A stretch of 64,000 nucleotides of DNA from Branchiostoma lanceolatum (taxonomy: Eukaryota > Chordata > Leptocardii > Amphioxiformes > Branchiostomatidae), in assembly GCF_035083965.1 (NCBI RefSeq), contig NC_089728.1, forward strand, positions 21,222,955-21,286,954. Reading direction: 5' to 3'. Shown piece after piece: positions 1 through 18,010 of the stretch. The notes under the pieces were generated by a model. The model was given only the letters and a program-made list of their open reading frames with translations. It did not search any database and was not told where the DNA came from. The translations under genes and the position numbers were made by a program. How positions within the stretch are numbered: position 1 is the first letter of the stretch; each line of letters starts with the position of its first letter.

Positions 1-30
1 CGCTAAGGCCAGCAAGTATTCAGAACTTAC

Positions 31-303
31 TTTCATTCCGTCGCAAGTCTTTCTGTAGTACTCCGATATATTGTAGGTTACCTTACCTAGCTCTCCTGAT
101 ACGTCTGAGGTTCCCATAACGGGGTTCAGGCCAGGGGCACTCCACGCAACACTTGACGGAGAGACCGTGCAGGCCTCCTGGTAGTCATCGCCGGTCTCAT
201 CGCTGCATGAGCTGTAGACGTTGAAGGCCTTCCTGTAGACGTGTTTGTCCATCGCCGTCTTCTCACCACCAGCTTGTTTGCCCGAAATGTAGAATCTCCA
301 TGT
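31..303 (-). CDS. Coding exon of an unrecognised protein (partial)
   Basis: On the minus strand one frame is open from about 303 down to a good donor site (AAA then GTAAGT) at 31/30. The peptide contains YISGKQAGGEKTAMDKH, then VYSSCSDETGDDYQEAC, and ends near NISEYYRKTCDGMK. Three cysteines and an N-glycosylation sequon (NIS) fit an extracellular or secreted protein; that is inference. I do not recognise the family. The 5' limit is unclear: an in-frame stop lies at 304-306, no convincing acceptor is visible, and a second frame just upstream (GVKYNTEETSGVEH) also looks protein-like, so a frameshift or pseudogene is possible. Confidence 0.4.
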
Positions 304-1085
304 TCAACACCGCTTGTTTCTTCTGTGTTATATTTTACGCCCACAGTGATTGTCTGGTGGCGTACATGAATTACATTAGCAGAGAGCCGGTGAACTTAAT
401 TGGTCTACGCGTGTTGCTCTTGTCACGCCATGGTTTGGCACGAGTGGGGGGCTTTGTTTAAATTATACAAATCCTACGGGTGGCTCCCTTCCAAGTTAGA
501 GAGTTCTTTGCATCTGATCTTTGCAACCCAAAGGATATTGCAATGACGCACATGTACACCTTCAAGGACACCATCATCCATGACGTCATCGCAAAGGGAA
601 AGGCAAAGACAATGATATACCATTTAATACAAAACAAGCAAGACAACCAGATTCTAGCCTATTACAGCTACTAAAAATGTAATTTTTCTAAGACATTGTA
701 GATATATTTAAGATGATGCTAAAATACTCCAAGTCGCTATTCGTCTTACGTTTATTCGTTTGTTACGATACCCTTTAGTCGTATCACGAAAAGTCTGGAG
801 GAGACTAATCTGTTAGAATTCTGAGAAAGCATGTCGCTTTCTCCAAGCCATACATATGCGTCTTTTTATTGAGTGGATGCTAGATTCTAGGTTATGTCAC
901 ACTGGTGGTAGATTGATTTAAGTAGATTGAAGTTATGTACATGTATTTCTAGGTAAGGCTCCGTTAGTCTATGATCATTATACATGTATCACATATACTC
1001 TGTGTATCTTGCTTGGTAAGGAAACATTAATCGTGTTAAATCTTGGCAAACGACTATAGTTAGCTATTTCCACGGCACGACACGG
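304..1085. other. Intergenic stretch without recognisable features
   Basis: AT-rich sequence with two overlapping short open frames on opposite strands near 458-674. Neither shows a family motif or splice signals. I see no gene or repeat here. Confidence 0.4.
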
Positions 1086-1250
1086 CTACATGTTGGTCTG
1101 CGGGCGCTCCTTGAGCCACCTAGCGATCCCCTGCTGGTACTGCACGTTGTCCATGACCTTGGTGAGGTTGGGGAAGCGGTCCAGTACGGCGGGGTCAAGG
1201 GGCGTCACCCAGCCCAGCATGTTGAAGAACGCAATGTCGGCCCAAGTCAG
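1086..1250 (-). CDS. Sigma-class glutathione S-transferase (HPGDS-like), last exon
   Basis: The minus-strand exon begins after an acceptor (TTTCATGCAG) at 1250 and ends with TAG at 1086-1088, giving 54 residues. It starts LTWADIAFFNMLGW and ends WLKERPQTNM. The LTWAD start and the RPQT terminus are typical of the C-terminal alpha-helical domain of sigma-class GSTs and hematopoietic prostaglandin D synthase, cytosolic enzymes that conjugate glutathione to electrophiles or isomerise prostaglandin H2. The catalytic N-terminal thioredoxin-like domain should lie upstream, at higher coordinates, beyond the 21-bp minisatellite. I could not find those exons, so a stranded fragment cannot be excluded. 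The exon itself has no stop or frameshift. Confidence 0.78.
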   Translation of the reverse strand: MTWADIAFFNMLGWVTPLDPAVLDRFPNLTKVMDNVQYQQGIARWLKERPQTNM

Positions 1251-1434
1251 CTGCATGAAATATCGAAATGACAGTTATAAAAGTAGAAGACATTGTTCCA
1301 GGGGCGCTTAAGTATTCATACGAGTTTTACGGAATACATATGATCCACTACTAAGAAGTATAGGAATTTTGTGGAATTCATACAATTTTCTACTAAGAAA
1401 CATTCGAATTTTACCGAATACAGACAAGTTTTAC

Positions 1435-3472
1435 CAATAGTACCCCGACTTGTAGCGTATATACCCCGTCTTGTAGCGTATGTACCCCGACTTGTAGTGT
1501 ATGTACCCCGACTTGTAGCGTATGTATCCCGACTTGTAGCGAGTTTACCCCGTCTTGTACGGTATGTACCCCGACTTGTAGCGTATGTACCCCGGCCCGT
1601 CTTGTAGCGTATGTACCCCGACTTGTAGCGTATGTAACCCGTCTTGTAGCGTATGTACCCCGACTTGTAGTGTATGTAACCCGACCTGTAGCGTATGTAC
1701 CCCAACTTGAGAGCGTATGTACCCCATCTTGTAGCGTATGTACCCCGACTTGCAGCGTATGTACCCCGTCTTGTAGCGTATGTACACCGACTTGTAGCGA
1801 ATTTACCCCGTCTTGTAGGGTATGCACCACGACTTGTAGCGTATGTACCCCGTCTTGTAGCGTATGTACCCCGACTTGTAGCGTATATACCCCGTCTTGT
1901 AGCGTATGTACCCCGATTTGTAGCGTATGTACCCCGTCTTGTAGCGTATGTATCCCGACTTGTAGCGTCTGTACCCCGACTTGTGAGCGTATGTACCCCA
2001 TCTTGTAGCGTATGTACCCCGTCTTGTAGCGTATGTACCCCGACTTGTAACTTATACACCCCGTCTTGTAGCGTATGTACCCCGACTTGTAGCGTATGTA
2101 CCCCATCTTGTAGCGTATGTACCCCGTCTTGTAGCGTATGTACCCCGTCTTGTTTCGAATGTACCCCGACTTGTAACTTATATACCCCGTCTTGTAGCGT
2201 ATGTACCCCGACTTGTAGCGTATGTACCCCGTCTTGTAGCGTATGTACCCCGACTTGTAGCGTATGTACCCCGACTTGTAGCGTACATGTATGTACCCCA
2301 ACTTGAGAGCGTATGTACCCCATCTTGTAGCGTATGTACCCCGTCTTATAGCGTATGTACACCGACTTGTAGCGTATATACCCCGTCTTGTAGCGTATGT
2401 ACCCCGACTTGTAGCGTATGTACCCCGACTTGTAGCGTATGTACCCCGACTTGTAGCGTACATGTATGTACCCCAACTTGAGAGCGTATGTACCCCCTCT
2501 TGTAGCGTATGTACCACGTCTTGTAGCGTATGTACCCCGACTTGTAACGTATATACCCCGTCTTGTAGCATATGTACCCAGACTTGTAGCACACGTACCC
2601 CGTCTTGTAGCGTATGTACCCCCTCTTGTAGCGAATTTACCCCGTCTTGTAGCGTATGTACCCCATCTTGTAGCGAATTTACCCCGTCTTGTAGGGTATG
2701 TACCCAGACTTGTAGCGTATGTACCACGTCTTGTAGCGTATGTACCCCGACTTGTAGCGTATGTACCCTGACTTGTAGCGTATGTACCCCAACTTGAGAG
2801 CGTATGTACCCCCTCTTGTAGCGTATGTACCCCGTCTTGTTTCGTATGTACCCCGACTTGTAACGTATATACCCCGTCTTGTAGCGTATGTACCCCGACT
2901 TGCAGCGTATGTACCCCGTCTTGTAGCGTATGTACCCCATCTTGTAGTGTATGTACCCCGACTTGTAGCGTATGTACCTCGACTTGTAGCGTATGTTCCC
3001 CGACTTTTAGCGAATTTACCCCGACTTGTAGCGTATGTACCCTGACTTGTAGCGTATGTACCCCGTCTTGTAGCGTATGTACCGCGACTTGTAGCGTATG
3101 TACCCCGACTTGTAGCGTATGTACCCCGTCTTGTAGCGTATGTAGCCCGACTTGTAGCGTATGTACCGCGACTTCTAGCGTATGTACCCCGACTTGTAGC
3201 GTATGTACCCCGTCTTGTAGCGTATGTACCCCGTCATGTAGCGTATGTACCCCGTCTTGTAGCGTATGTAGCCCGACTTGTAGCGTATGTACCCCGACTT
3301 GTAGCGTATGTACCCCGACTTGTAGCGTATGTACCCCGTCTTGTAGCGTATGTACCCCGTCATGTAGCGTATGTACCCCGTCTTGTAGCGTATGTACCCC
3401 GACTTGTAGCGTATGTACCCCGACTCGTAGCGTATATACCCCGTCTTGTAGCGTATGTACCCCGACTTGTTT
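1435..3472. repeat. 2-kb minisatellite, 21-bp unit, about 97 copies
   Basis: Near-uninterrupted tandem copies of a 21-bp unit, typically CCCCGACTTGTAGCGTATGT plus one base. Two variants (GACTTG and GTCTTG) alternate through the array. A minor variant with AACTTGAGAGCG recurs every few hundred bases and suggests higher-order units. Because 21 is a multiple of three and the unit lacks stops in several frames, both strands carry long artificial open frames (up to 509 codons). These encode seven-residue repeats such as GYIRYKS and are not evidence of a gene. The array lies upstream of the GST exon, probably in its intron. Confidence 0.96.
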
Positions 3473-4452
3473 GATTCATACATAACAGCAATTGTGTTAT
3501 CCTGCAACTGTAATACACTAAATGACTAATAGTCAGCTTACTTTTTGACATACACAGCCATTGGTCAGACGGTGTGACGTCATACCCTCCATATAAAGAA
3601 GGTATAGTGCACTACTACTATGTCATGTGAGTCCCGTAGCAGCCACGCAGAAACATGCCGACTGTTGCCTGAGTTTTCGGCGGGAGGTGTTCGAGTCGAC
3701 GCCTGTGACGGTTGATGAAACGACTCGGGGCGGCGTTGTTCCCTATAAGGTTTTGCGTATAGTAGCATTTTGTGGCGTGGCGCTACGTTTTGTTGTTTGT
3801 TTGCGTTAAAGTGGTTTTTGAGGCGTTTTGTGAGATAATTCTTTTGTCCGGGCAGTTCTTGTTGTCATTATGTGTTGCATCAAGACCGTATCAAACTGGC
3901 AGAGGAAGTACGTTTTGCAAACCTTGGATTGCTGTACAAGCTCCTTCTTCCAGTTGGATACGGTCTTTGCAATCCATTGGGTCTGGTTGGAGACTAACAA
4001 ACTCACCTTCATGTGGTAGATTACTTCTTAATTTGTCCGTACTTGCCGCCACAAGGAATTTTATACGGCTATTTTCTAGCTACAGGCCAATTTGTAAACA
4101 AAGCTCAACTTTGACCCCTGAGCCAGGCCTACAACAGGCCAACAGCCAGCTGGGAGATCTGGCATCATGTATCCAATAGCGACACCATATATGTTTTTGT
4201 TTTTTTGCCAAAACATTTTCTTAAAACCCTATACTATGCCATCAACCAGTAAAATGCCACAATTTCACCAAATTGCCCCCCCCCACAAAAGGTTTTCAAA
4301 GTTCTTATAAGAAAAGAATCTTGAGTCTCTCATCGTGCATGCTATGCGCATGTCCCTATCCCTTTAGTCTCCCCCACACCCTCGTTCAAGGGAGTCGATT
4401 GTGTGTGCGTGTGCGATCGATTGTCTAGATGCTCCAAAAACTTGTGTTGTTG
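3473..4452. other. Intergenic or intronic stretch, no gene recognised
   Basis: Contains short overlapping open frames on both strands (3580-4180) with no family motif. The bases around 3890-3990 include two inverted short matches to each other (GACCGTATC and GATACGGTC). An upstream exon of the 4865-6532 gene could be here but I cannot identify one. Confidence 0.35.
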
Positions 4453-4741
4453 TACCCTGGGGGCCAGACACCGTATATCGGCTAGCCACCAAGCACCGCA
4501 CGCGCGCCCAAGCTTTCCCGGGCCACCCTCCCGCTGTCCCCTGAAGACCGACCCCGCCCCACTCTCCGCTGTAAACCCAAGATCTGCTAGCCATATACGG
4601 AGGCTAGCAGATCTTGGGTTTACAGCGGAGAGTGGGGCGGGGTCGGTCTTCGGGGGACAGCGGGAGGGTGGCCCGGGAAAGCTTGGGCGCGTGTGCGGTG
4701 CTTGGTGGCTAGCCGATATACGGTGTCTGGCCCCCAGGGTA
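4453..4741. mobile_element. Near-perfect palindromic MITE, 140-bp arms
   Basis: The left arm is 4453-4592 and the right arm 4602-4741, separated by a 9-bp spacer (ATATACGGA). The arms are almost identical over the whole length, with only scattered mismatches such as TGAAGACC against CGAAGACC. The termini read TACCCTGGGGGCC and GGCCCCCAGGGTA. If TA is the duplicated target, the element begins CCCTGG, which would fit a Tc1/mariner-type non-autonomous element. No coding capacity. It is GC-rich, unlike the flanks. It lies just upstream of the exon at 4865. Confidence 0.88.
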
Positions 4742-4864
4742 TGTCCAAGTGGAAGCCACGTAAAACCGATTCGAATGGAGGGACATAACAGGAAATCCTG
4801 TACCTTCCATATGTTGATACAAGTCAGTTCAAAAGTAAATATGATATAAATCTTTCTATGCCAG

Positions 4865-6532
4865 GTTTGCCCGGCCTTCTCCTGAACTCACTGCCTCAGG
4901 ACACCCCCAGTCCCCTGACGGGTACAGCTTGGGGCGTCTCCTACAGACCCTGCGGTCAGACCGGTCTCAGTCCCGCCGACATGGGGCTCCTGGTGGGCGG
5001 GGGGACGCTGATGGGACTCGGTCTATACGAGGTGAGGAACGCTCCGAGAAATGTGTTGCTGTTCATCTTGTAGTGCTTATAATTAGTGGCACATATTGGG
5101 CAGCAAGTTTCCTTGCTGTTTCAGTAGCAGGGTATATTTTTACAGGTGTGTTTTGCCACCTCCTCGAATGGCACCCACATTTTACGTCCCTTCCGAATGA
5201 CGCGTGTAGCCCCAACCGACATGTCTTACCCAGGATTGAACCGGAGTCTCCCAATTATGCTTCGGTACCAACTGCACCGATGTAGCCCCGGCCGGGTCCC
5301 GAAGCCACAAATTTATCCCGGTGGACTGCCGTCTGTGCGATACCCCTAATAGGGGGTTTACAGACTATAGAATAGAAGTAGAGAAGAAGAACTAGAGCTA
5401 CCTCTCGGTGTTCGCACGATTAGTTCATGGCATCTATTTGTTATAGGGTTCCGGGTTGAACTTAAGTCCGAGTTAAGGTCACCGCAGGCCCCGGATGTGC
5501 CCCAAAATAGCTCGATAGCCACAGGGTGTCTTATTGTTTGAAGATATTCTAAGGTACCAACAGCTGTGTTTGAAATATTTCCATTTGTAGAAAATCGTAC
5601 CTACTGAGAAGAACTTTGAAGATGTATTCTAATACATGTACATCTACTTTCCTCAGACCTACAAGAGCCTCAGTGCAACCCCCAGAGCACCGGGCAAAGC
5701 GAACGGTTTTGTTCAAGCCATGGTACAGCCCGACCAACAGCAGGCCGCGGCACACAGAGGGTTAGACCTCCTCTACACGACTTCAGCTGTTCCGTCCCCG
5801 GCTGGGGTGTGGCAAACAGCGGCCAATGAGCCTTCACTACACAAAAATGTGAGTACCCAAGACGCGAAGGATGCCTCAGGTGAGTACAGCTGTACTGACA
5901 GCTGCATGACGGAGGATACTGCACCTGCCAGCAATGTGGAACCTGCACCTGGCACGGTCCACCACCTGGAAGAGAAAAGAAGAAACCCAAGCACTCCGCA
6001 CATGGCAAGGGTGGCATCCTCTACTCCAGCTTTGATGAGCTGGAATCTGAAGACATGTCAGCCTCGGTGCAACAGTTTGTATGATCTAGTCGTGGAGAAG
6101 CCTAACCCCACGGTATACCACCATGCTGCCATCGCAGCGGAGAACAACACGAAGGAGTGCAAGTCCGCACAGCTGAAGGCATCAAACCTCTCTGCTTCCC
6201 CCCCTTCTGTAGACACAAGGGGCCAAGTGTCTCAGGAGGCTGAAGTCGGAAGTGACGGTGTCTTTAAGGGCTATACAGGCTCCTTGGTGAGTGAAGACGA
6301 TAATATGAAGACCGAAGGTGTCCACGACAGGTCTGGAGACCATGCAGACACGGATGACCAGGGAAGCTGTTCCTCCCAGCAGGACAGCCTTGCTGAGGAC
6401 ACAGATGGAGGCTGCTGGTGCCAGTCTGAGAAGACCACTGCTCCAGCAAAGAAGTGCCGTCACGCTGTATCTCTGGCCGAGGGGGAAGACAACAACGGTG
6501 ACGTGAAGACGACACGACAAGTCGGATTGTGA
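4865..6532 (+). CDS. Unrecognised, probably membrane-anchored protein; last two exons
   Basis: Exon A is 4865-5031 (acceptor TTCTATGCCAG, donor GAG then GTGAGG). Exon B is 5657-6532 (acceptor CTTTCCTCAG, stop TGA at 6530-6532). Exon A ends in phase 0 and exon B opens in phase 0, so they join as LGLYE then TYKSL. Exon A encodes about 55 residues ending in a hydrophobic, glycine-rich stretch (MGLLVGGGTLMGLGLY) that could be a membrane segment. Exon B encodes 291 residues of low-complexity hydrophilic sequence rich in Ser, Thr, Ala, Glu and Asp, which would then be a cytoplasmic tail. I do not recognise the family. 5' exons are missing; they may lie upstream of the 4453-4741 palindrome. The gene converges with STX16. 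Confidence 0.6.
5068..5300 (-). mobile_element. tRNA-derived SINE, family A, intronic
   Basis: Read on the minus strand it has a tRNA-like head with a B-box-like GGTTCAATCCTGG, then a body containing TCGGTTGGGGCTACACG and TACCCTGCTACTGAAACAG, ending near GCACTACAAG. The same body is present in plus orientation at 8965-9255. It sits in the intron between the two exons of the 4865-6532 gene. The A box is poorly preserved. Confidence 0.72.
5415..5535 (+). mobile_element. Second tRNA-like SINE-type repeat, family B
   Basis: Shares CACGATTAGTTCATGGCATC, GGTTGAACTTAAGTC and CCACAGGGTGTC with a diverged copy at about 46000-46260. The GTTGAACTTAAG portion resembles a degenerate B box. Intronic to the 4865-6532 gene. 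Confidence 0.5.
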
Positions 6533-8472
6533 TAGTGACCAAGCAGGATCTACAGTCCCCTCCTCTGGTAGCATGATGGGTCGCACCAAAAATAACATGG
6601 CGTCATCGCAAGTGGTCATCATTCTGTCATAGTTAACTTATAGAATTTTTGGGAAAAAAAAATAGAATGTGGATGGCTGAACTTTCATATAATGAATACT
6701 TTAAGGTAGTGCAGTCCTCTTTTTCAAACATCATTTTGAACAAGAACCTATTCAAATGATACCACCCAAGCAAATAATTAAGTACAAACTCTTTCTATTA
6801 CATCATGTCTAAAACACAAACACATCAGTTGGTGTAATATTTCATATTTATTCAGTAAAATTCTCTTCCCTCTCGTTCAACATTCTCTGATTATTACACC
6901 TCACAGAATCCACCATAATAAACTCCAGAGCTGCAACATTTCTTTTTTTTCTTTCAATCATTTCTTTACCACTTGGGAAAATCCCTCTCCACAATATCCT
7001 CTTAGTTTGTATGCAAGCAGCTTAAAAGATGTACATATTTACAAGCACCTAACTAATATACTACTGTAACATGTACAAGGAATCCAAACTAATAAAAGAA
7101 AGAAGTTAAAGATGTACTGTCTTAGCTTGAGACTTCAAATGTTTTTTCTGCTTCCGTAGACAAAGTCAGCTCTCTGTTGTATACATAGTGTAACCATATT
7201 TGTATATCTAGACCTGTGTTTGGACAGTATAATACTGTTTTTCAACACAATTGCTCTTTTGCCAAGCAAAAAGCTGTTTTGTTTTATCTGCCATCCACGG
7301 AGGCAGCCATCTTGCTTTTTCTGATGCAAAACAGTGAAACACAGACAGATGCAACTTAAAATAGCCTTAAGCAGCTAGTATGTTTGATTGCTTACTTGAA
7401 ATGGTGACCACTTAATGTCTTTAGCTGTCCTTGTATTTCATATTTTTACGAGCCTTTTGAAGTTTCCGACGAATTTCATCAAAGTAGGCTCGCAGAATAA
7501 AACTCACAAGTACAACAATGCTAAAACAGAACAGTGCTTGGAAGGGTGATACAAACTATACTACTACAGGCATCACTGCTAAAAAAGTCATTTCAAATTG
7601 AGGCTTTTTGGTTTACAGTGCATGTAACTCGGTACCTAAATGCCATCATTGCCCACCGTTGAAAGAAGTGACAGATTTTTGTTTTCCCAACAACAGAAAT
7701 CAACACATATCACCGACGCTACCCAAGAAATTGAGCTTGTGTATAGCCTTAGAGTTTGAAGCTCACACCTTTTAAATTCAAACTTATCAACTCACAGAGT
7801 TCAAAATATACTTATTTCACAGGTACAAATAAATGGTCAACAGATGTTGTACGCAGTAGTGGTCACAAGATAATGTAACAACAGAAACAATGGTAACACC
7901 AGAAAAGCCAGCTTGTTCTGTGAATTGATTTGTTTTAGGATGTATACATGTATGTTAGTATGATTTTTTTAATGAAGAATTGTTCTCCTGTAACACTATA
8001 AATATCTTCATATGAGTATTACTTGGCACATGTTTATCAATTTGTTAGCGTCAAAGACTAGAAGTTAAAGTCCCAACAATTTTAATAAAGATTCCGCCAG
8101 CATTATAAATAAGCTTTTGCCACATCAACTTTTACAACTTACATACTGTGATATGGTACGCATATCAACTGTCGGGTATTAGACATTTTGTAATGTGTAT
8201 TTTTAGGAAAACACACTTTTAAGGGTTCTTCAATTTTAAGGAGAGTGCTGACAAACATGATACCATTATACAACATTCATGTTACATAAAAAAAAATTTG
8301 GCTCGCCCCTGAGGCGTCGCCAAAAAGCAGAAATGAGAAAGGTTCAAGACACTGTTTTGGCCTGCTTTCAAGTTTACGAGTGAAACAATTCTTCAGTATA
8401 CAGCTTTTTGTGTTATCTTTGAATTCTACATTGAAACAAAGTCCTGCCAGCATTGCACAGGCCTTTCTCTCA
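6533..8472. other. Convergent 3' regions of the 4865-6532 gene and STX16
   Basis: AT-rich sequence without a credible open frame. Plus-strand AATAAA hexamers lie near 6915 and 7090 and could end the upstream gene. The minus strand has AATAAA near 6846, which would give STX16 a 3'UTR of about 1.6 kb. If both are used the transcripts overlap tail to tail. Poly(A) sites are inferred from hexamers only. Confidence 0.4.
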
Positions 8473-15691
<7,219 letters not shown>

Positions 15692-15860
15692 GGTGGTCTA
15701 GAGTCTTGGCCAGTAACCGATGAAAATTTGAAGCGATCAGATTGAAACAAGATTGTTAAAAAGACGTTTTATTGCAAAAATCACTAAATTTTGACTGCCA
15801 ACGACGCCATGTTGGATCTGACACGTATCCCAACAGCCACCAGTAAATCACGTGACTCAC
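15692..15860 (-). promoter_or_regulatory. STX16: Putative STX16 5'UTR and promoter region
   Basis: The sequence directly upstream of the STX16 start codon has no coding frame. The minus strand carries AACATGGCGTCG at about 15804-15815, which resembles the YY1 core (AANATGGCGNC) often found near transcription starts of housekeeping genes. No TATA box is evident. Assignment is by position and one motif. Confidence 0.35.
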
Positions 15861-16403
15861 AGTCTCGTCCCCAGGATTGCGAGTCACATCTCTAAGCAGA
15901 TGTAGGATGCGTCTCGTTACAGGTTTGCGATACCAAAACCTATATTGATTTCGTTGGCGTCCAGGGGCGCCGCCACGTTGGATATTGATGTCACACGAGA
16001 GCCATCCTGCTCTTCTCGGAATGTGACGTCACGTTTCTGGCAGGGGGGGGCATTATCAGATTGCGTCATGATTTAATGTGTGGTGTATAATGGAAAGGAG
16101 TTGTGCATTTTTTTAAACTTATCCACACAGCTACAGAAGACAGATAAAGCAAGAGCAAGTCAGATGTCAGATAGAGCGAGGGTTATATCACTTGGATAGT
16201 GTGGGACTGTAAGATTCACAACGTTTGTTGCGAGATGGTTGTCTTTGTTTGGATGATGAAAAGGAAACTTTTTCTGGCAACAGTCTTTTTTTACACAAAA
16301 AAATTAAAAGAGTTTTATCCTAAACTCTAGGGGATGGGATATCACAGGAGGCTGGAGGTTTGTGAAGGAGAGAACAGCCATTTTAGGGGGGCTGCATGCC
16401 CTT
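15861..16403. other. Intergenic sequence, nothing recognised
   Basis: Upstream of STX16. No open frame, tandem repeat or inverted repeat of note. Confidence 0.4.
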
Positions 16404-16464
16404 ATACGTAGAGCGTAATGAGCCGTTTTAATTTTACGTAGAGCGTTGCCGACCACTCCAATTC

Positions 16465-17868
16465 TAGCCTCTACCAGGCTCCGTCCTATCGTTGGGAAAA
16501 ATAGTAGAAATCAGTCGGAGTACTCCGCTATACAGGGTAGGTCCGCTATACAGTGAAGCTCCATTATAATGGAGCTTCGCTGTATAGCGGACCTACCCTG
16601 TATATAAACTACGCACAAAAAGTTCGGAAACTTAACTTTGGTTGATCATATGTCCGTTTTTTACCGATTTTGATGCATTATATATCATTATAAAGCTTGT
16701 GTGATTCCCTTTCTATGATAACAAACTTATTGTGATTGAAAACCCACGGAACAAGTACCAGGACTAATAACGTGAGTGGGTCACAGAGAAAAAGTGCCCA
16801 AAATTCCCTGTTGGTGTCATACGCGCGTTGTGACATCCTGTGGTATGGGCGGGGATGATGATTCAAAATATTGTTTCCTCAGGTTCTAAGGTTATTTTTA
16901 GAACACAGACCACCCAAGGTTATTTCTAGCACACAGAACATCCAAGGTTATATTTTAGCACATCGAAGATCCAATGTCATGGTATGGGGAGGCATTACCT
17001 CCAGGTGAAAGACAAGACTTGTCATTGTACCAGGAACCCTTAATGCAGAAAGATATCGTGACACAGTACTTGATCCGGTGGCCATCTCTTTCCTTCATAA
17101 CATGGGGCCGACTGCTTTGCTGCAAGATGATAACGCCCGCCAACACCGGGGAGGGATCATCGCAGACCATCTCCAGCATGCAGGTGTAGAGAGGATGGAG
17201 TGGCCCTCTAAGAGCCCGGACCTGGACCCCATGGAACATCTATGGGATCAGCTTGGGCGATCTGTCCGTGCAAGAGTGACCGAGAGAACAACGCTAGCTG
17301 ACCTAGAACGACTGCTGGTGGAGGAATGGGACGCTATCCCACAGCATCGCATTTGCGCGACTGGTGACGAGTATGATGAGGAGGTGCCGTGCTGTAGTGA
17401 CAGCGCGTGGCTGGGCCACCCGTTACTGAGACTCCTTGCTAACCCGTTACTAAGACACAGATTGTTGGTTTTGATAAAGAATTTAGCTTTCATGAATATG
17501 TCTTGTTTATTCTTGTTGATTTTTCACAATACCCTCGTACAGAAGTCAATATCAACAGAAGAATATGTACGGAATAGCATGTTTGACTATAGTAAGGTAA
17601 TCTGGGCAATTTATTTCTTCGACCCACTCACTTTAGCAGGCCTGATGCTCGTTTCATGAACTCGCAATCACAATAAGTTTGGTATCATTGGAAGGGAAAT
17701 CTAAAAAGCTTTTAAATGATATGTAATACATTGAAATCGGTAAAAAAATAACGGAAATATGATCGACCAAAGTTAAGTTTCCGAACTTTTTGTGCGTAGT
17801 TTATATAGCGGAGTACTCCGGCTGATTTCTACTATTCCCAACGATAGGACGGAGCCTGGTAGAGGCTA
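16465..17868. mobile_element. Palindromic TAGCCTC element with 9-bp target duplication, split by Tc1
   Basis: The left arm 16465-16566 (starting TAGCCTCTACCAGG) pairs with a right arm made of 16567-16602 plus 17808-17868 (ending CCTGGTAGAGGCTA). The centre is CCATTATAATGG. The arms are about 100 bp and nearly identical. CTCCAATTC directly precedes (16456-16464) and follows (17869-17877) the element, a perfect 9-bp target duplication. Long inverted arms plus a 9-bp duplication fit Mutator-like (MULE) elements, though the superfamily is inferred. Other copies are at 51020-51167 and 63441-63667, and a diverged one at 30409-30631. Confidence 0.88.
16603..17805 (+). mobile_element. Tc1-like transposon, internally deleted, long inverted repeats
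   Basis: Terminal repeats of about 200 bp start TATAAACTACGCACAAAAAG and are flanked by TA at 16601-16602 and 17806-17807. The inner plus-strand frame (about 16970-17365) encodes the C-terminal half of a Tc1 transposase: VMVWGGI, LLQDDNARQH with the second catalytic Asp, and SPDLDPMEHLWDQLGR with the catalytic Glu. The spacing between that Asp and Glu is 34 residues, the DD34E pattern. The N-terminal DNA-binding domain and first Asp are missing, and there is an in-frame stop near the start of the remaining part, so the copy cannot encode an active enzyme. It inserted into the right arm of the palindrome at 16465-17868. Confidence 0.93.
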
Positions 17869-18010
17869 CTCCAATTCAACGTAGAGCGTAATCTGCGTAT
17901 TTTGCGTTGAACGTTATTGACCACTTTAATTCTACGTAATGCGTAGTAGCTACCCGGAATTTAGCGTAAAACGTACTTGATGAATTGTGCGCAAAGCGTT
18001 GTCAAACTTT

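Larger units (their letters stand above)
16404..18010. repeat. Degenerate ACGTAGAGCGTA repeat block, split by insertions
   Basis: Short degenerate units such as TACGTAGAGCGTAATG, TTTACGTAGAGCGTTG and CTACGTAATGCGTAGTAG occur at 16404-16464 and continue at 17878-18010. The two parts were one block before the palindromic element at 16465-17868 inserted. A related block is at 36180-36266. Confidence 0.65.

Noticed and set aside
1411..2940. Open frame of 509 codons on the minus strand, and similar frames on both strands
   Set aside because: It is the 21-bp minisatellite read through. No start context, domain or codon bias; all frames give the same seven-residue repeats.
4403..4849. 148-codon open frame on plus strand
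   Set aside because: Lies across the palindrome and reads the same element in both arms; no domain.
5636..5656. Start codon for the 298-codon frame at 5636
   Set aside because: An acceptor CTTTCCTCAG at 5647-5656 and phase match to the exon at 4865-5031 indicate an internal exon, so the upstream Met is intronic.
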